The notes under the pieces were generated by a model. The model made no database searches. It saw only the letters and a list, made by a program, of their open reading frames with translations, and was not told the DNA's origin. This document shows positions 31,187 to 39,849 of a stretch of 64,000 bases of DNA, in pieces. Origin of the DNA: a virus; the IMG/VR virus record IMGVR_UViG_3300049460_000128, positions 186,001-250,000 of that record; one strand, given 5' to 3'. Both the position numbers and the translations under genes were made by a program. How positions within the stretch are numbered: the first letter of the stretch is position 1; each line of letters begins with the position of its first letter.

Positions 31187-31722
31187 AGCATCAAATCGAA
31201 GTCAGCTGGAGTCATATTCACTTTCTTGGCTTCTGCCAAGAAAGCTTGCTCCAATACTGGATATTGTTTCGGGCTGGGCGTGCCGGTTGGTACATCATAG
31301 CCAAGCGTTCCCAGGTACTTTGTGATGTGGCGATCTAACACCGCGATGTTTTGATTTGGGCGACTGTGGATCAAAAAGAACCTTGCTGTTTTGTCACCCA
31401 CACCCGTTATGGCTTTCAGCCCGTCAACATCAACCGTGCGCAAATTCAATGCAACACTTTGAGCAAAGCCTTGTGTCAAACGAGTATATTGCCCCAGTCG
31501 TGCTTCTTTCAAATTCGCCGCCAAGGTATCTTTGCTCATCATAACCCGAATACGATCAAATGGCGAACCTGATGTTTCAATCAACAGGAACTTTTCCAAT
31601 GCCCTAGCTTGCGTCCTTGCGGTCTTACCAGCAACTACCTGACAGAACAGCCAATACAATTCTAACTCGGCATCAGTCCTCGTGTAATTGGTTACGATAG
31701 TTGGATCAACAAGTAAATTCAT
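31162..31722 (-). CDS. HhH-GPD DNA glycosylase-like protein
   Basis: 186 aa. LKAITGVGDKTARFFLI is the helix-hairpin-helix and AVLDRHITKYL places an aspartate at the catalytic position of the HhH-GPD superfamily (EndoIII, MutY, OGG1). No C-terminal iron-sulphur cysteines. It may excise damaged or modified bases; in a phage that makes modified DNA it could act on modification or on host DNA. Starts in a TAATG overlap. Confidence 0.75.
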   Translation of the reverse strand: MNLLVDPTIVTNYTRTDAELELYWLFCQVVAGKTARTQARALEKFLLIETSGSPFDRIRVMMSKDTLAANLKEARLGQYTRLTQGFAQSVALNLRTVDVDGLKAITGVGDKTARFFLIHSRPNQNIAVLDRHITKYLGTLGYDVPTGTPSPKQYPVLEQAFLAEAKKVNMTPADFDLMLWNKFSKK

Positions 31723-32147
31723 TAACGACGCCCATTGTCAAATGCACGACGTGTGATGTCGTTCATGGTCTTGAGATCATGGATAGACATATTGACTTCA
31801 CCCAGGTAGCCGATGATTGAGCGAATGAAAACCACAATATGTGGCTCATGATCGGGCATTGTTTCGAGTTCCTTGAAGGCGTCTTGGAACGACGGATAAA
31901 CGATTTTAGAGTCTTCCTGCTCCGCAACCTCACGAGCGATGTCAATAAGCTTTTCCATGACGTCCTCGCCATAATACCAGCGCATTGCACCCAACAGATC
32001 AGACATCTCAATCAAAGCCATGATGACGCAGAACTGTTCAAATGCGTCCATGCACTCAAGGTATTCTTCTCGAATCTTGGAGAATTCCCCCAAGACGCCT
32101 TTTTCGATTACACGAATATGGTAACCAGGATTTTCTTCTTTGCTCAT
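31722..32147 (-). CDS. MazG-like NTP pyrophosphohydrolase
   Basis: 141 aa, all-helical. IREEYLECMDAFEQ supplies the E-E-x-x-E helix and ALIEMSDLLGAMRWY the E-x-x-D helix of the all-alpha NTP-PPase fold. Such phage enzymes cleave non-canonical dNTPs or tune (p)ppGpp. Coupled to the FKL gene upstream. Confidence 0.6.
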   Translation of the reverse strand: MSKEENPGYHIRVIEKGVLGEFSKIREEYLECMDAFEQFCVIMALIEMSDLLGAMRWYYGEDVMEKLIDIAREVAEQEDSKIVYPSFQDAFKELETMPDHEPHIVVFIRSIIGYLGEVNMSIHDLKTMNDITRRAFDNGRR

Positions 32148-32530
32148 ATATCTGAATAGGTTAAACGAAACATTACGGCATCTGCCAGATCATCAAAGCC
32201 AAGCAGGTAACCACCTGAGATTAAAGATCGCGGCGATGCCATTTGAGTTACTGCATAACGACGAGCCGTGATATTACCAACTGTCATAATATCCGATGTT
32301 ACAAGACCAAACCATTTTGTCGCTGGAGTATCTCTACGTAAGGTCAAACGCTTTACGCCACTGTTGAGCAACACAAAGGTTTGGCACTGGTGCTCCAACA
32401 ATTCGTCATACATGCTGGGCTTCATCCAGAATAATACGCCCGGAATATTGATGTCACCATAGGTTGATACGCGCTCGTCAGTCACGATACACTGTATATC
32501 AACACCTGGAAGGGTTACGGTTATTGCCAT
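32144..32530 (-). CDS. FKL-family protein, second cluster, 128 aa
   Basis: MAITVTLPGVDIQC start shared in pattern (hydrophobic-x-L-x-G-V) with three neighbours; ends LGFDDLADAVMFRLTYS. Confidence 0.82.
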   Translation of the reverse strand: MAITVTLPGVDIQCIVTDERVSTYGDINIPGVLFWMKPSMYDELLEHQCQTFVLLNSGVKRLTLRRDTPATKWFGLVTSDIMTVGNITARRYAVTQMASPRSLISGGYLLGFDDLADAVMFRLTYSDI

Positions 32531-32850
32531 GTTAGTTTGAACATCGTTGCTACTGAAAGGTCATTGAACAGAAACAACATGTGGGGCGTATAATCGCCCA
32601 AGTAGATGTTGCCATTGGAGATGATATGAATAGGCACAGACGCATATGGACATGGCATTGGGTCAGACCAAGATTCCACAGTCCAATCCTCATATGCTTC
32701 ACGTGTGATGATGACGCCAATTTCCCAATCGTACAACGTTTTGTCAGTGAAGTGTGAAAACCACTTGCAAGTGGAGAACCCGTCATTTTCCGTCTTACGC
32801 GAACGAGTGGTCCAGATTGGTTCACTAACGCCTGCGGGCTTAAAGATCAT
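32521..32850 (-). CDS. FKL-family protein, second cluster, 109 aa
   Basis: ATG 32850 (MIFKPAGVSEPIW) chosen over GTG 32856, giving an ATGA overlap. Ends FLFNDLSVATMFKLTWQ. Confidence 0.8.
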   Translation of the reverse strand: MIFKPAGVSEPIWTTRSRKTENDGFSTCKWFSHFTDKTLYDWEIGVIITREAYEDWTVESWSDPMPCPYASVPIHIISNGNIYLGDYTPHMLFLFNDLSVATMFKLTWQ

Positions 32851-33176
32851 GACCACCTCAACTTGAAAAGTGCCGCAATGTCTTCACGTTCAAACACAAA
32901 GATACTATGGATATCATTTGAACTACTAGCCAGATTGATAGCATGCACCAGTTCATACTCGCCAGGATCATCAATGCCGAGATTATTGTGTGTGGTGATA
33001 TGTTCCTTCAATTTGGTGGTGGTTTTCGATGAAACCAGCACAGCATAGCCATCCGTCAGGCTGATGGATTTAGTCACAGTGAACCAGTGACTATCGAGTG
33101 CCGCAGCCGAATTGAACGCAGATAGGTCAGCATCGAACCATATCGCACCGTCAAGGCCTTTTAATTGTATTTGCAT
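32847..33176 (-). CDS. FKL-family protein, second cluster, 109 aa
   Basis: ATG 33176 (MQIQLKGLDGAIWF) by family comparison. Ends FVFEREDIAALFKLRWS. Confidence 0.8.
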   Translation of the reverse strand: MQIQLKGLDGAIWFDADLSAFNSAAALDSHWFTVTKSISLTDGYAVLVSSKTTTKLKEHITTHNNLGIDDPGEYELVHAINLASSSNDIHSIFVFEREDIAALFKLRWS

Positions 33177-33241
33177 GATGAATTGGTAGATTAGGTGCCA
33201 TAGTATGGCACGCCAAACTGGTTGCCACAATAATACCTGAA
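33177..33241. repeat. GTGCCA/TGGCAC inverted repeat between FKL genes
   Basis: GTGCCATAGTATGGCAC around 33196-33212. A related palindrome is the terminator stem at 13586-13606 and a half-matching one lies near 18450, so a GTGCCA palindrome recurs in gaps between FKL genes. Confidence 0.5.
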
Positions 33242-33583
33242 CTATAGCCAGGTAAGCTTGAACATCACGGCATCTTCCAGCGCCCTAAAACCAAACAATG
33301 TTAAGCATTGCACTCTAGAATTTTTGCCAACTACATACCACACTGGCGTTTTAGTGACCGGATAGCCAATTTCTGATAGAAATTCATCCCAAGCGGTAGG
33401 GGTTTTGAACTTTAGGGTGGCAGATGGCACCAGGATGTACTGTGTATTTTGCGAATTTATAAGTGGCAAAAACTTGTTACCATCAATAACGTATTTCGTT
33501 TGATCATCTATAATTCGCAGAAATGACAAATTGTCAGACAGAATGTGAATAGGATGGGGCACGCCCTTGAGATTAACTATCAT
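33242..33583 (-). CDS. FKL-family protein, second cluster, 113 aa
   Basis: MIVNLKGVPHPIHIL start; ends FGFRALEDAVMFKLTWL. The FGF strand is shared with the next member upstream. Confidence 0.82.
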   Translation of the reverse strand: MIVNLKGVPHPIHILSDNLSFLRIIDDQTKYVIDGNKFLPLINSQNTQYILVPSATLKFKTPTAWDEFLSEIGYPVTKTPVWYVVGKNSRVQCLTLFGFRALEDAVMFKLTWL

Positions 33584-33876
33584 GGATAGGTCAACTTGAA
33601 CAAAACGGCTTGAGTTTCATCTTTGAAGCCAAACATCATAACGGCATCAAGCTCTCGCCCATTTTCGACCGGATACACGGGGCCCATGATCACTCGGGAA
33701 AAGTCCGGATTGTTAACTATGTCAAGCGAAATGACACGAGAATGCTGATACGGACGTATCAAACAATGCACACAATCCGCGTAGACATTTTTCATGAATG
33801 GCGAACGATATACATCAGTTGAGTTACGGATACCGTTGAATGATACAGGGCCTATGCCTGGTAGAATTACTTGCAT
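33580..33876 (-). CDS. FKL-family protein, second cluster, 98 aa
   Basis: ATG 33876 (MQVILPGIGPVSF) with AAAGGAG upstream; ends FGFKDETQAVLFKLTYP. First gene after the promoter at 33895. Confidence 0.82.
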   Translation of the reverse strand: MQVILPGIGPVSFNGIRNSTDVYRSPFMKNVYADCVHCLIRPYQHSRVISLDIVNNPDFSRVIMGPVYPVENGRELDAVMMFGFKDETQAVLFKLTYP

Positions 33877-33894
33877 GAATACTCCTTTGTTGTC

Positions 33895-33922
33895 AGTATA
33901 AAGCAAAAATCCCTTAGAACAA
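33895..33922 (-). promoter_or_regulatory. Sigma70-like promoter overlapping a terminator
   Basis: Minus-strand TTGTTC (33917-33922), 16-base spacer, TATACT (33895-33900). The -35 lies inside the terminator stem that ends the clamp transcript. Confidence 0.6.
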
Positions 33923-33953
33923 ATCTGGAGTAACCAGCTGTTCTAAGGGATTT
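33907..33953 (-). terminator. Terminator after the sliding clamp gene
   Basis: 15-bp perfect stem AAATCCCTTAGAACA/TGTTCTAAGGGATTT; the 17-base loop has an inner CTGG/CCAG. A UU run follows on the minus strand. Confidence 0.8.
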
Positions 33954-33986
33954 ACTTGTCACTTGGGCCTCACGACCCAAGCTTCA

Positions 33987-34733
33987 TTAACGACGTCGTG
34001 CTGGAAGGATATAAGCATAGGTTGCATTCTCAGTAGCTACACTGATTTGCATTGCACCTTTGCTCGTCACATTCACGGAGTAGTCATTGCCGTCTGCCAT
34101 TTTCAGAATCGACAGGAACTGTTGGATTGGCCACAGCAGTTCGCCTTTCAGCTCGCCAGTGATCTCAGTAGCGAAGACCATCTGGGCACGGTGGGTTGCT
34201 GAACCTTCATCGCCGATTGCCAGTACAACATTGCTGTCTTTGGTTTTCACCGAGAAGAACTGCTCGCCTTGCGAGTACAGGCCAGCCAGCGCCGCAAACT
34301 CTTGGATCTTGCTCTTGGTTGGAACGAACGAAATGTCCCATTTGATGTCCGCAACCAGCGGTTGCTCAGGTACCAGATTGCCCGACATCAGGCGGAAATT
34401 GGAACCCATACCGTTTTCGTCACGGAATTCAAACTCTTCTGGAACGCTTTTGCCGCCCAGGTCACGACGTTTAACGTTGAAGGTCGCAGCTTCAGTTTGA
34501 TAGCTGGAGAAGTTCAGCAGACCAGTCAGCAGCGGCAGCGAGCTAACACCAAAGTCGCCGATCAGCGACTCTTGAGTTTCTGCCAGTTTGGCCTTGATGA
34601 TAACGGTCTTTTCGCCATCAACTGCTTCGATCTTGGTTTCTTCAGCTGAACCAGTTACTTTGATGGTGTCGATAAAGCCCAGACCACCAATTTTCTTCAT
34701 CACTTCTTTGAGTACAGTTTGCATATTTGTCAT
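33987..34733 (-). CDS. 45: DNA sliding clamp (T4 gp45-like)
   Basis: 248 aa. Beta-rich protein with two similar halves; VIIKAKLAETQESLIGDFGV and LKGELLWPIQQFLSILKMAD fit the clamp layout. It encircles DNA as a trimer, holds the polymerase and in T4 also activates late transcription. The polymerase gene lies 92 bases upstream. AAAGG sits right before ATG 34733, so ATG 34724 (MQTVLKEV) may be the true start. No clamp-loader gene lies between clamp and polymerase, unlike T4. Confidence 0.82.
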   Translation of the reverse strand: MTNMQTVLKEVMKKIGGLGFIDTIKVTGSAEETKIEAVDGEKTVIIKAKLAETQESLIGDFGVSSLPLLTGLLNFSSYQTEAATFNVKRRDLGGKSVPEEFEFRDENGMGSNFRLMSGNLVPEQPLVADIKWDISFVPTKSKIQEFAALAGLYSQGEQFFSVKTKDSNVVLAIGDEGSATHRAQMVFATEITGELKGELLWPIQQFLSILKMADGNDYSVNVTSKGAMQISVATENATYAYILPARRR

Positions 34734-34768
34734 ACCTTTGTTGTTATTGTTTTCTTGTTGTGCCAGGT

Positions 34769-34813
34769 GCAGCTCAAGTGTTTGTATTCTACATGAGCTG
34801 CCCTTGATAGCAA
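34769..34813 (-). promoter_or_regulatory. Sigma70-like promoter for the clamp with inverted repeat
   Basis: Minus-strand TTGCTA (34808-34813), 16-base spacer, TAGAAT (34786-34791). GCAGCTCA/TGAGCTGC arms (34769-34776, 34794-34801) flank the -10. Confidence 0.6.
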
Positions 34814-34825
34814 ATTAAATCTGGC

Positions 34826-37804
34826 TTACCACTTGAACAAATCGTTACTTACATCTTCGTTGGTCAAGGTCAAGTCCCACTTCAAAACACCCAAGAGGTT
34901 GTTCAATTTGAAGTCGATGATTGTCTCTTCCATCGTAGTGTGATCAAACGGCAATTCTTTGAACCACTGCGGCAAGTGCGGCTCGTCAATCGGATAAGCG
35001 ATTGAGGTCATACCCATCGGATTTGGCTTCAGTTTGCAAACAATGATCTTCTGACCATCAGTCAATGACATGGAGAAATTGTCGTTGTGCATCTTACGCA
35101 ATTTCATGTAATTGATCGAGGCCAAAACGTGCCCAGCAATGATGTCTCGCTTCTTCTTTTCATTGGCTTTGTGGCCAGCGTAAATGTCCAGCTTACCAGC
35201 ACTTGCATTATTGACCATGTTCGTTTTCTCAGTCAAGCCATTGCACTTCTTAGGCGAACCTTTTTCCCAACCTGGTTTGTTCCTGAACTCTTTCCTGAAC
35301 ACTTTGATCATGTCAAAGATTTCATCCTGGGACTTACCAGTCAGCGTTGCCATCAGCACGTCTTCCAAGAAGTCTTGCATGTATTGTGGCGTGTCTGAAC
35401 GTTTCAGGTCCAAGCCCATAACTTTCAGCTTACCAGGTTTGCCGTCAATGTCGTAGCGCTCACCCTCTTTGTCGTACATGAGGACCGCGTACTTCTTCTT
35501 CTTGATGAACAAGCCCTTAGAAGCGACGAGTTCGCGACCTGCTGCGATAATTCCACCGCGCTCGATGCCAGTGTTGAAACCCTTGTGCATGAACTCTGGG
35601 AAGCTCTCATTGACTGCATCACCAATGCCATCATACAGTTGAATAATGTTGTCACGAGTGAATTCAAAACTTGCATATTCAGGACGCTTCTGCCATACAG
35701 CTTTCGCACTGAAGTAACTGGAGTCAGTATCCGCGTAGATGATTGCCTCACCCTTGAAGTCATACTCACCTGTGATGATCTCGTTAATCTTCGAGTTCAT
35801 GTGTTTGGCAATCGAACGACCAGTCAACGTTACTGATTGACCAATACGTTTGTCGTAGAACTTCATGCTGGAGTTCAACAACGCACCATACAAACTGTTA
35901 AGCAGAATCTTACGCGCTTGCTGACGTTGATTCCAGAATGTCTTCCAATACTTGGCATCCTTTTCATCATTAGCAGTAATGCGCCCATCTTCGATCACAA
36001 AATTGTGATTGACCATTACCTGAGCTACAACCTTGGCATCTTTCTTGTACAGGGCTTTCGTGAACGCGCCCGAGTCCAAATCATTTGCGGTCAGGGTTGG
36101 CAGCAATCCATTTACTTCAGAGATGAAAGCACTTGGATCAGCATCGAAAGTCTTTGCCAAGTTGGTGCTCTTATCAGTCACATATGCGAAAGTTTTCTCG
36201 CGTGCCTGCATCTCTTTACGCTGACGATACCACGTCGCCAGCAAGCTTGGAATCACGCCAACTTTGTCAGTGCGGAAGATCGTGCCGTTTGCAGTAATGC
36301 ACAGTGGGCGACCTTCGTGGAAGATGAAGTTGTACAGTTCATCAGCCCTAAATACCTTAGTTGTGCCATCTTCAAAGTCAACCGTAATTGCATCCTTGGT
36401 ACGAGCCATAACCTTGTCGTATTCCAGAGTAGAGAATACATTTTCCCACAGTTCAGGCTTTGGTACTTTGTTAGCAATCCGCATTGCGATCATGGCTTCA
36501 GTATCCAGCGGACGAATGTGACCATACAACGTCTCAGGACTCATGTTCAATGCGCGCAGCGTTGATGGGTACAGGGAGTTAATGTCGCAGCAACCAATCT
36601 CATCCTGAATACCAGTCTTCGGCTTGGCCACGTATGCGCCAACGGCCGCATTGCTCAAGTCTTCTTCGTCATCATCGTCCGAATCAAATTCTTCGTCGAA
36701 CTCGTCATCAACTACTTCGGCGGCTTTACGGTCAGGGATGACCATACCCAGGTCATGTGCTTCCAGCATGATCGAGTTTTCGATCAAGGCCACGGAGCCA
36801 TTAGTGGTCTTCAACAGCACGCAGTTGGTGTGCGCAATCTGATTGGCCAGTTCGATGAATTTCTTCTTGGCATCAATCTTAACCATCAGCATAACGTCTT
36901 GACGGTTGTATTCAAGGAAGCGTTCAAAGTCCTTCTTGTACAAGTCGTCTAGCGTACCTTCGTAGACGGTCTTGTTTTCTTTCACCTCAATCTCGCCAAC
37001 GAAGTCAAGACGATATGAGTGCAACTGCTGTGGATTGTGCTTCTGATACAGTTCCAGATAGTCAAGGTGAATACGACCCACTGTATCGTAGGTGATACTT
37101 TTCTTCTTGAACTTGATGTACTCACGACGACGTGGCAATTGATTCCACAAACAGAAGCGACGAGTCTCATCTTTGCTGATCACTCGAGTGATTCGATTCA
37201 CCAAATATGGTACGTCGAAGCCGGTTGAGTTCCAACCAGTAATCACATCTGAGTCTTCAATGATATCCAGGAATGCTTTCAGCATATCACCTTCGTCTTC
37301 GAACAAGAAGCTGTTCTCAAACTTGTCATTGATACGCTGTGCTTCTTCGATCGCCATACCTGGAGGTGGCATGCACAGCGTTACCAATTGATTAGCCCAA
37401 CTCAAGTATACGGAAATTGCGGTCACGTTATTGAACGGGTCTTCGGTTGGTGCGAATCCTCGTTTAGTATCAAACGCGACCTCAATGTCGAAAAATGCGA
37501 TATTGAGTGCTGGTGCTTCAATGTTTCGGTAGTTTTCTTCCAGACTGCGGAAGACAGGATTGACATCGCTTTCAAACAAACGCTTGTTTGCTAGGATGTT
37601 TTTTTCACGGTTAAATGCTTTACCGTTATTGGTACTATACTTGCTGAGGGCATCACCAAAAATACTAACATGGTTGCCTCGTGTATCAGGGTAATACAGT
37701 GTGTAGTTACATGGCAGAGTCTTGTGAACTCGTTCTCCATTTACACGTTCAACGACCAGGATCTGATCTTTCTCCCGGACGTGCATCGCATCAATATAAC
37801 TCAT
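34826..37804 (-). CDS. 43: Family-B DNA polymerase (T4 gp43-like)
   Basis: 992 aa. 3'-5' exonuclease motifs FFDIEVAF, VITGWNSTGFDVPYLVNR and YNRQDVMLMVKID; polymerase motifs A (DINSLYPSTLRALNM), B (ARKILLNSLYGALLN) and C (IIYADTDSSYFS). All catalytic acids are present. The C-terminal SNDLFKW probably binds the clamp, as the gp43 tail does. An acidic insert (DDEFDEEFDSDDDDEEDL) before motif A is unusual. Shine-Dalgarno GAGG lies 7 bases before ATG, inside the duplicated leader. Confidence 0.96.
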   Translation of the reverse strand: MSYIDAMHVREKDQILVVERVNGERVHKTLPCNYTLYYPDTRGNHVSIFGDALSKYSTNNGKAFNREKNILANKRLFESDVNPVFRSLEENYRNIEAPALNIAFFDIEVAFDTKRGFAPTEDPFNNVTAISVYLSWANQLVTLCMPPPGMAIEEAQRINDKFENSFLFEDEGDMLKAFLDIIEDSDVITGWNSTGFDVPYLVNRITRVISKDETRRFCLWNQLPRRREYIKFKKKSITYDTVGRIHLDYLELYQKHNPQQLHSYRLDFVGEIEVKENKTVYEGTLDDLYKKDFERFLEYNRQDVMLMVKIDAKKKFIELANQIAHTNCVLLKTTNGSVALIENSIMLEAHDLGMVIPDRKAAEVVDDEFDEEFDSDDDDEEDLSNAAVGAYVAKPKTGIQDEIGCCDINSLYPSTLRALNMSPETLYGHIRPLDTEAMIAMRIANKVPKPELWENVFSTLEYDKVMARTKDAITVDFEDGTTKVFRADELYNFIFHEGRPLCITANGTIFRTDKVGVIPSLLATWYRQRKEMQAREKTFAYVTDKSTNLAKTFDADPSAFISEVNGLLPTLTANDLDSGAFTKALYKKDAKVVAQVMVNHNFVIEDGRITANDEKDAKYWKTFWNQRQQARKILLNSLYGALLNSSMKFYDKRIGQSVTLTGRSIAKHMNSKINEIITGEYDFKGEAIIYADTDSSYFSAKAVWQKRPEYASFEFTRDNIIQLYDGIGDAVNESFPEFMHKGFNTGIERGGIIAAGRELVASKGLFIKKKKYAVLMYDKEGERYDIDGKPGKLKVMGLDLKRSDTPQYMQDFLEDVLMATLTGKSQDEIFDMIKVFRKEFRNKPGWEKGSPKKCNGLTEKTNMVNNASAGKLDIYAGHKANEKKKRDIIAGHVLASINYMKLRKMHNDNFSMSLTDGQKIIVCKLKPNPMGMTSIAYPIDEPHLPQWFKELPFDHTTMEETIIDFKLNNLLGVLKWDLTLTNEDVSNDLFKW

Positions 37805-37811
37805 TTTAATT

Positions 37812-37846
37812 CCTCATATCCCATTTTTGGCTGGGTGACCCTATTG
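37812..37846 (-). repeat. Polymerase leader, copy A of a 35-bp direct repeat
   Basis: 33 of 35 bases identical to 38586-38620. Contains the polymerase Shine-Dalgarno (GAGG) and a CCCA/TGGG stem with an 8-base loop just before it, comparable in layout to the T4 gp43 translational operator. Confidence 0.8.
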
Positions 37847-37896
37847 AATTATCACATTTCAGTGATACTTGAGTTTAACAAAGCCATCTAAAAACT

Positions 37897-37904
37897 CATA
37901 AATA
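37897..37904 (+). promoter_or_regulatory. T4-late-like octamer for the GIY-YIG gene
   Basis: CATAAATA on the plus strand, 64 bases before the endonuclease start. Confidence 0.5.
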
Positions 37905-37967
37905 GAAAATGCCAGTCGCGATGTCCCCACATCCACTGGCTCTAACTACTTTCAAGGAGTAATCAGC

Positions 37968-38555
37968 GTGGCTATTTATAGCATCTACACCTTTACCAAT
38001 ATGACTAATCAAAAAGTGTATGTTGGTATATCAAACAACCCAGAACGACGTATGAAGACTCATATTTCTATGTCAAACAACAGTTCAAACTATCTGTTAC
38101 ATAAGGCAATCCGTAAATATGGCGTCGACAAATTTACGTTCAATGTAATAGCTCAAACGTGGACGAAAGAACTGGCATTTTCATTAGAGCAATATTTCAT
38201 TGATGATTTGGCATCGTATTTTCATGACTCTAGATTTGGTGGATACAACATGACCAAAGGTGGCGATGGTGTTGATTCCGAAACTGCTCGTAAAAATATT
38301 CAAAAACGAAATAAGTCGGCGGTTGCCGCTGGCACCCATAATTTTCAAGGCGATACTGGCTCGCAAATGCAAAAGGATAGATTTGCTGCCGGTACACATA
38401 ACTGGTCTGGTGATAATGGCAAGCTACTATCCAAGCAACGGTTTGATGATGGCACACATAATCAATTACTAGTTCATGTATGTCCACATTGCCAAAAACG
38501 AGGAAAAGGGGCAGTGATGTTTAGACATCACTTTGAACGGTGCAAACATCGTTAA
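37968..38555 (+). CDS. GIY-YIG homing endonuclease (Seg-like)
   Basis: 195 aa, starting at GTG 37968 with AAGGAG 8 bases upstream. YSIYTFTNMTNQKVYVGISN is the GIY-YIG core, with R at PERRMKTH and the catalytic glutamate in LEQYFIDDL. Three repeats around AAGTHNFQGD, AAGTHNWSGD and DDGTHN follow, then a C-terminal zinc finger (CPHCQKRGKGAVMFRHHFER then C). It is inserted on the opposite strand in the polymerase leader, between two copies of a 35-bp repeat. Confidence 0.9.
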   Translation: MAIYSIYTFTNMTNQKVYVGISNNPERRMKTHISMSNNSSNYLLHKAIRKYGVDKFTFNVIAQTWTKELAFSLEQYFIDDLASYFHDSRFGGYNMTKGGDGVDSETARKNIQKRNKSAVAAGTHNFQGDTGSQMQKDRFAAGTHNWSGDNGKLLSKQRFDDGTHNQLLVHVCPHCQKRGKGAVMFRHHFERCKHR

Positions 38556-38585
38556 TTGCATCAACGTATGACATTACTTACTTAC

Positions 38586-38620
38586 CTCATATCCCATTTC
38601 TGGCTGGGTGACCTTATTGT
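38586..38620 (-). repeat. Polymerase leader, copy B of the 35-bp repeat
   Basis: Lies 14 bases downstream of a TATACT -10 (38634-38639) on the minus strand but no longer next to a start codon. Two base changes from copy A, one in the hairpin loop. Confidence 0.8.
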
Positions 38621-38633
38621 GGTTTGGCAGTCA

Positions 38634-38662
38634 GTATATGGCTTCTATACTGACTTGCCTAT
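38634..38662 (-). promoter_or_regulatory. Probable original polymerase promoter
   Basis: Minus-strand TAGGCA (38657-38662), 17-base spacer, TATACT (38634-38639). It now reads first through copy B and antisense through the endonuclease before the polymerase gene. Confidence 0.5.
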
Positions 38663-38967
38663 TAACCGTGCCAGGTATTCCACAGTCCCACAATATCAAT
38701 ACACCAGAAGAACAGATTCAAGAACACCCAGAACCCATTCGACCGCATGTAACTTGATACCATGAGCAAACTGCTACCACACAGGTAGAAGAAATACACT
38801 TCAAGCAAATTTGGATTCGGCGCGGTTATTGCCAATGACCCACTTGCTATCATACATGACAGCGTGCCAGCCATTTCAATCCAAAAGACCAGGGGATTTT
38901 CACGCAAGTCCTTGCGCCAATTCTCGATGATCCCGTCGAAGAACTGCTTATTGAAAATATTACGCAT
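38662..38967 (-). CDS. Small membrane protein, 101 aa
   Basis: Three hydrophobic spans (about residues 28-48, 55-72 and 78-98) after a charged N-terminus (WRKDLREN). Overlaps the phosphatase gene upstream by 8 bases. Not recognised; the size suggests an inner-membrane accessory protein. Confidence 0.75.
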   Translation of the reverse strand: MRNIFNKQFFDGIIENWRKDLRENPLVFWIEMAGTLSCMIASGSLAITAPNPNLLEVYFFYLCGSSLLMVSSYMRSNGFWVFLNLFFWCIDIVGLWNTWHG

Positions 38968-39427
38968 TGCTATCCTTATCAGTCGGAGCCAATGCCATTA
39001 GCCATTCCGTGAATGTTTCGTTATGAAGAGCATCAGCTCCTCGTTCAGCACGAATGTGCTCTATGGCGTCACCAGGCGTCATACCGCGCTTGATCAACGC
39101 AAGAGCTATAACCAGTGCTGAACGGTTCAAACCCGCGCTACAGTGAACGAGGGTTGGTCCCATACTTGTGAATCTGTTAACAGTTTCAGCAAGCTCATGA
39201 AGCTTTGTCAAATCAGGCATCCAGGCAGCATCGTCGAATGGATAAACAATCGCCATTGTGCCATTAGGAATGTGATAAGTTGGAGCCTTATTTACCGCAA
39301 TGATGTACTGATATCGCATCGCATCAACGGGATTGCCACCAATCCAAAGATTGTCAGCAATCTTGTCTTCGTTGTTGACCAGAACAATTCCGCCAAAGCT
39401 TGACTTCAGTTTGTCACTTATCTTCAT
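38960..39427 (-). CDS. Dual-specificity protein phosphatase
   Basis: 155 aa. GPTLVHCSAGLNRSALVIAL contains the H-C-x5-R catalytic loop; an aspartate in YPFDDAAWMPDL is a likely general acid. Expected to remove phosphate from proteins or RNA 5' ends. Overlaps the upstream lipoprotein gene by 14 bases. Confidence 0.87.
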   Translation of the reverse strand: MKISDKLKSSFGGIVLVNNEDKIADNLWIGGNPVDAMRYQYIIAVNKAPTYHIPNGTMAIVYPFDDAAWMPDLTKLHELAETVNRFTSMGPTLVHCSAGLNRSALVIALALIKRGMTPGDAIEHIRAERGADALHNETFTEWLMALAPTDKDSNA

Positions 39428-39821
39428 TTAATCCCAATGCCTTTCGGTCACTATCTGACAATTTGTCCAGTGCTTCTTTACGTTGACGAGCAAACTGGAT
39501 GGCCTTGAACTCTTCGTCGCTCATTGGCTTGCCAATTGTTGCCTTATAGACATCAGTCTTACCCTCACGATATGCTTCGTTGGTGACTGCCTTGTCTGGG
39601 CAAATGACCACATTCATGGTAGCCAGATATACTGAACTTCCATTTGGCTTATACCAAGACAGATCACCAACTTCACAATTACGGAAGGTGCCATATTTTA
39701 CAAACTTGGCTTCATTGCTCTTGCCTTGCAGTACATCCTGGACGATTGGCTCGTTGGGATCTTTACTACATGCAGACAGGGCAACCGCCAGCAAACTTGC
39801 TACTAAGAGTGATTTCTTCAT
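39414..39821 (-). CDS. Lipoprotein, 135 aa
   Basis: Signal MKKSLLVASLLAVALSAC ends in a lipobox (LSAC), so it is lipidated at Cys18. The rest is soluble and acidic and would face the periplasm. Could be a superinfection-exclusion type protein, which is a guess. Confidence 0.82.
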   Translation of the reverse strand: MKKSLLVASLLAVALSACSKDPNEPIVQDVLQGKSNEAKFVKYGTFRNCEVGDLSWYKPNGSSVYLATMNVVICPDKAVTNEAYREGKTDVYKATIGKPMSDEEFKAIQFARQRKEALDKLSDSDRKALGLNEDK

Positions 39822-39849
39822 GATTTAATGGGGCGCGAAGCCCCGTTGA

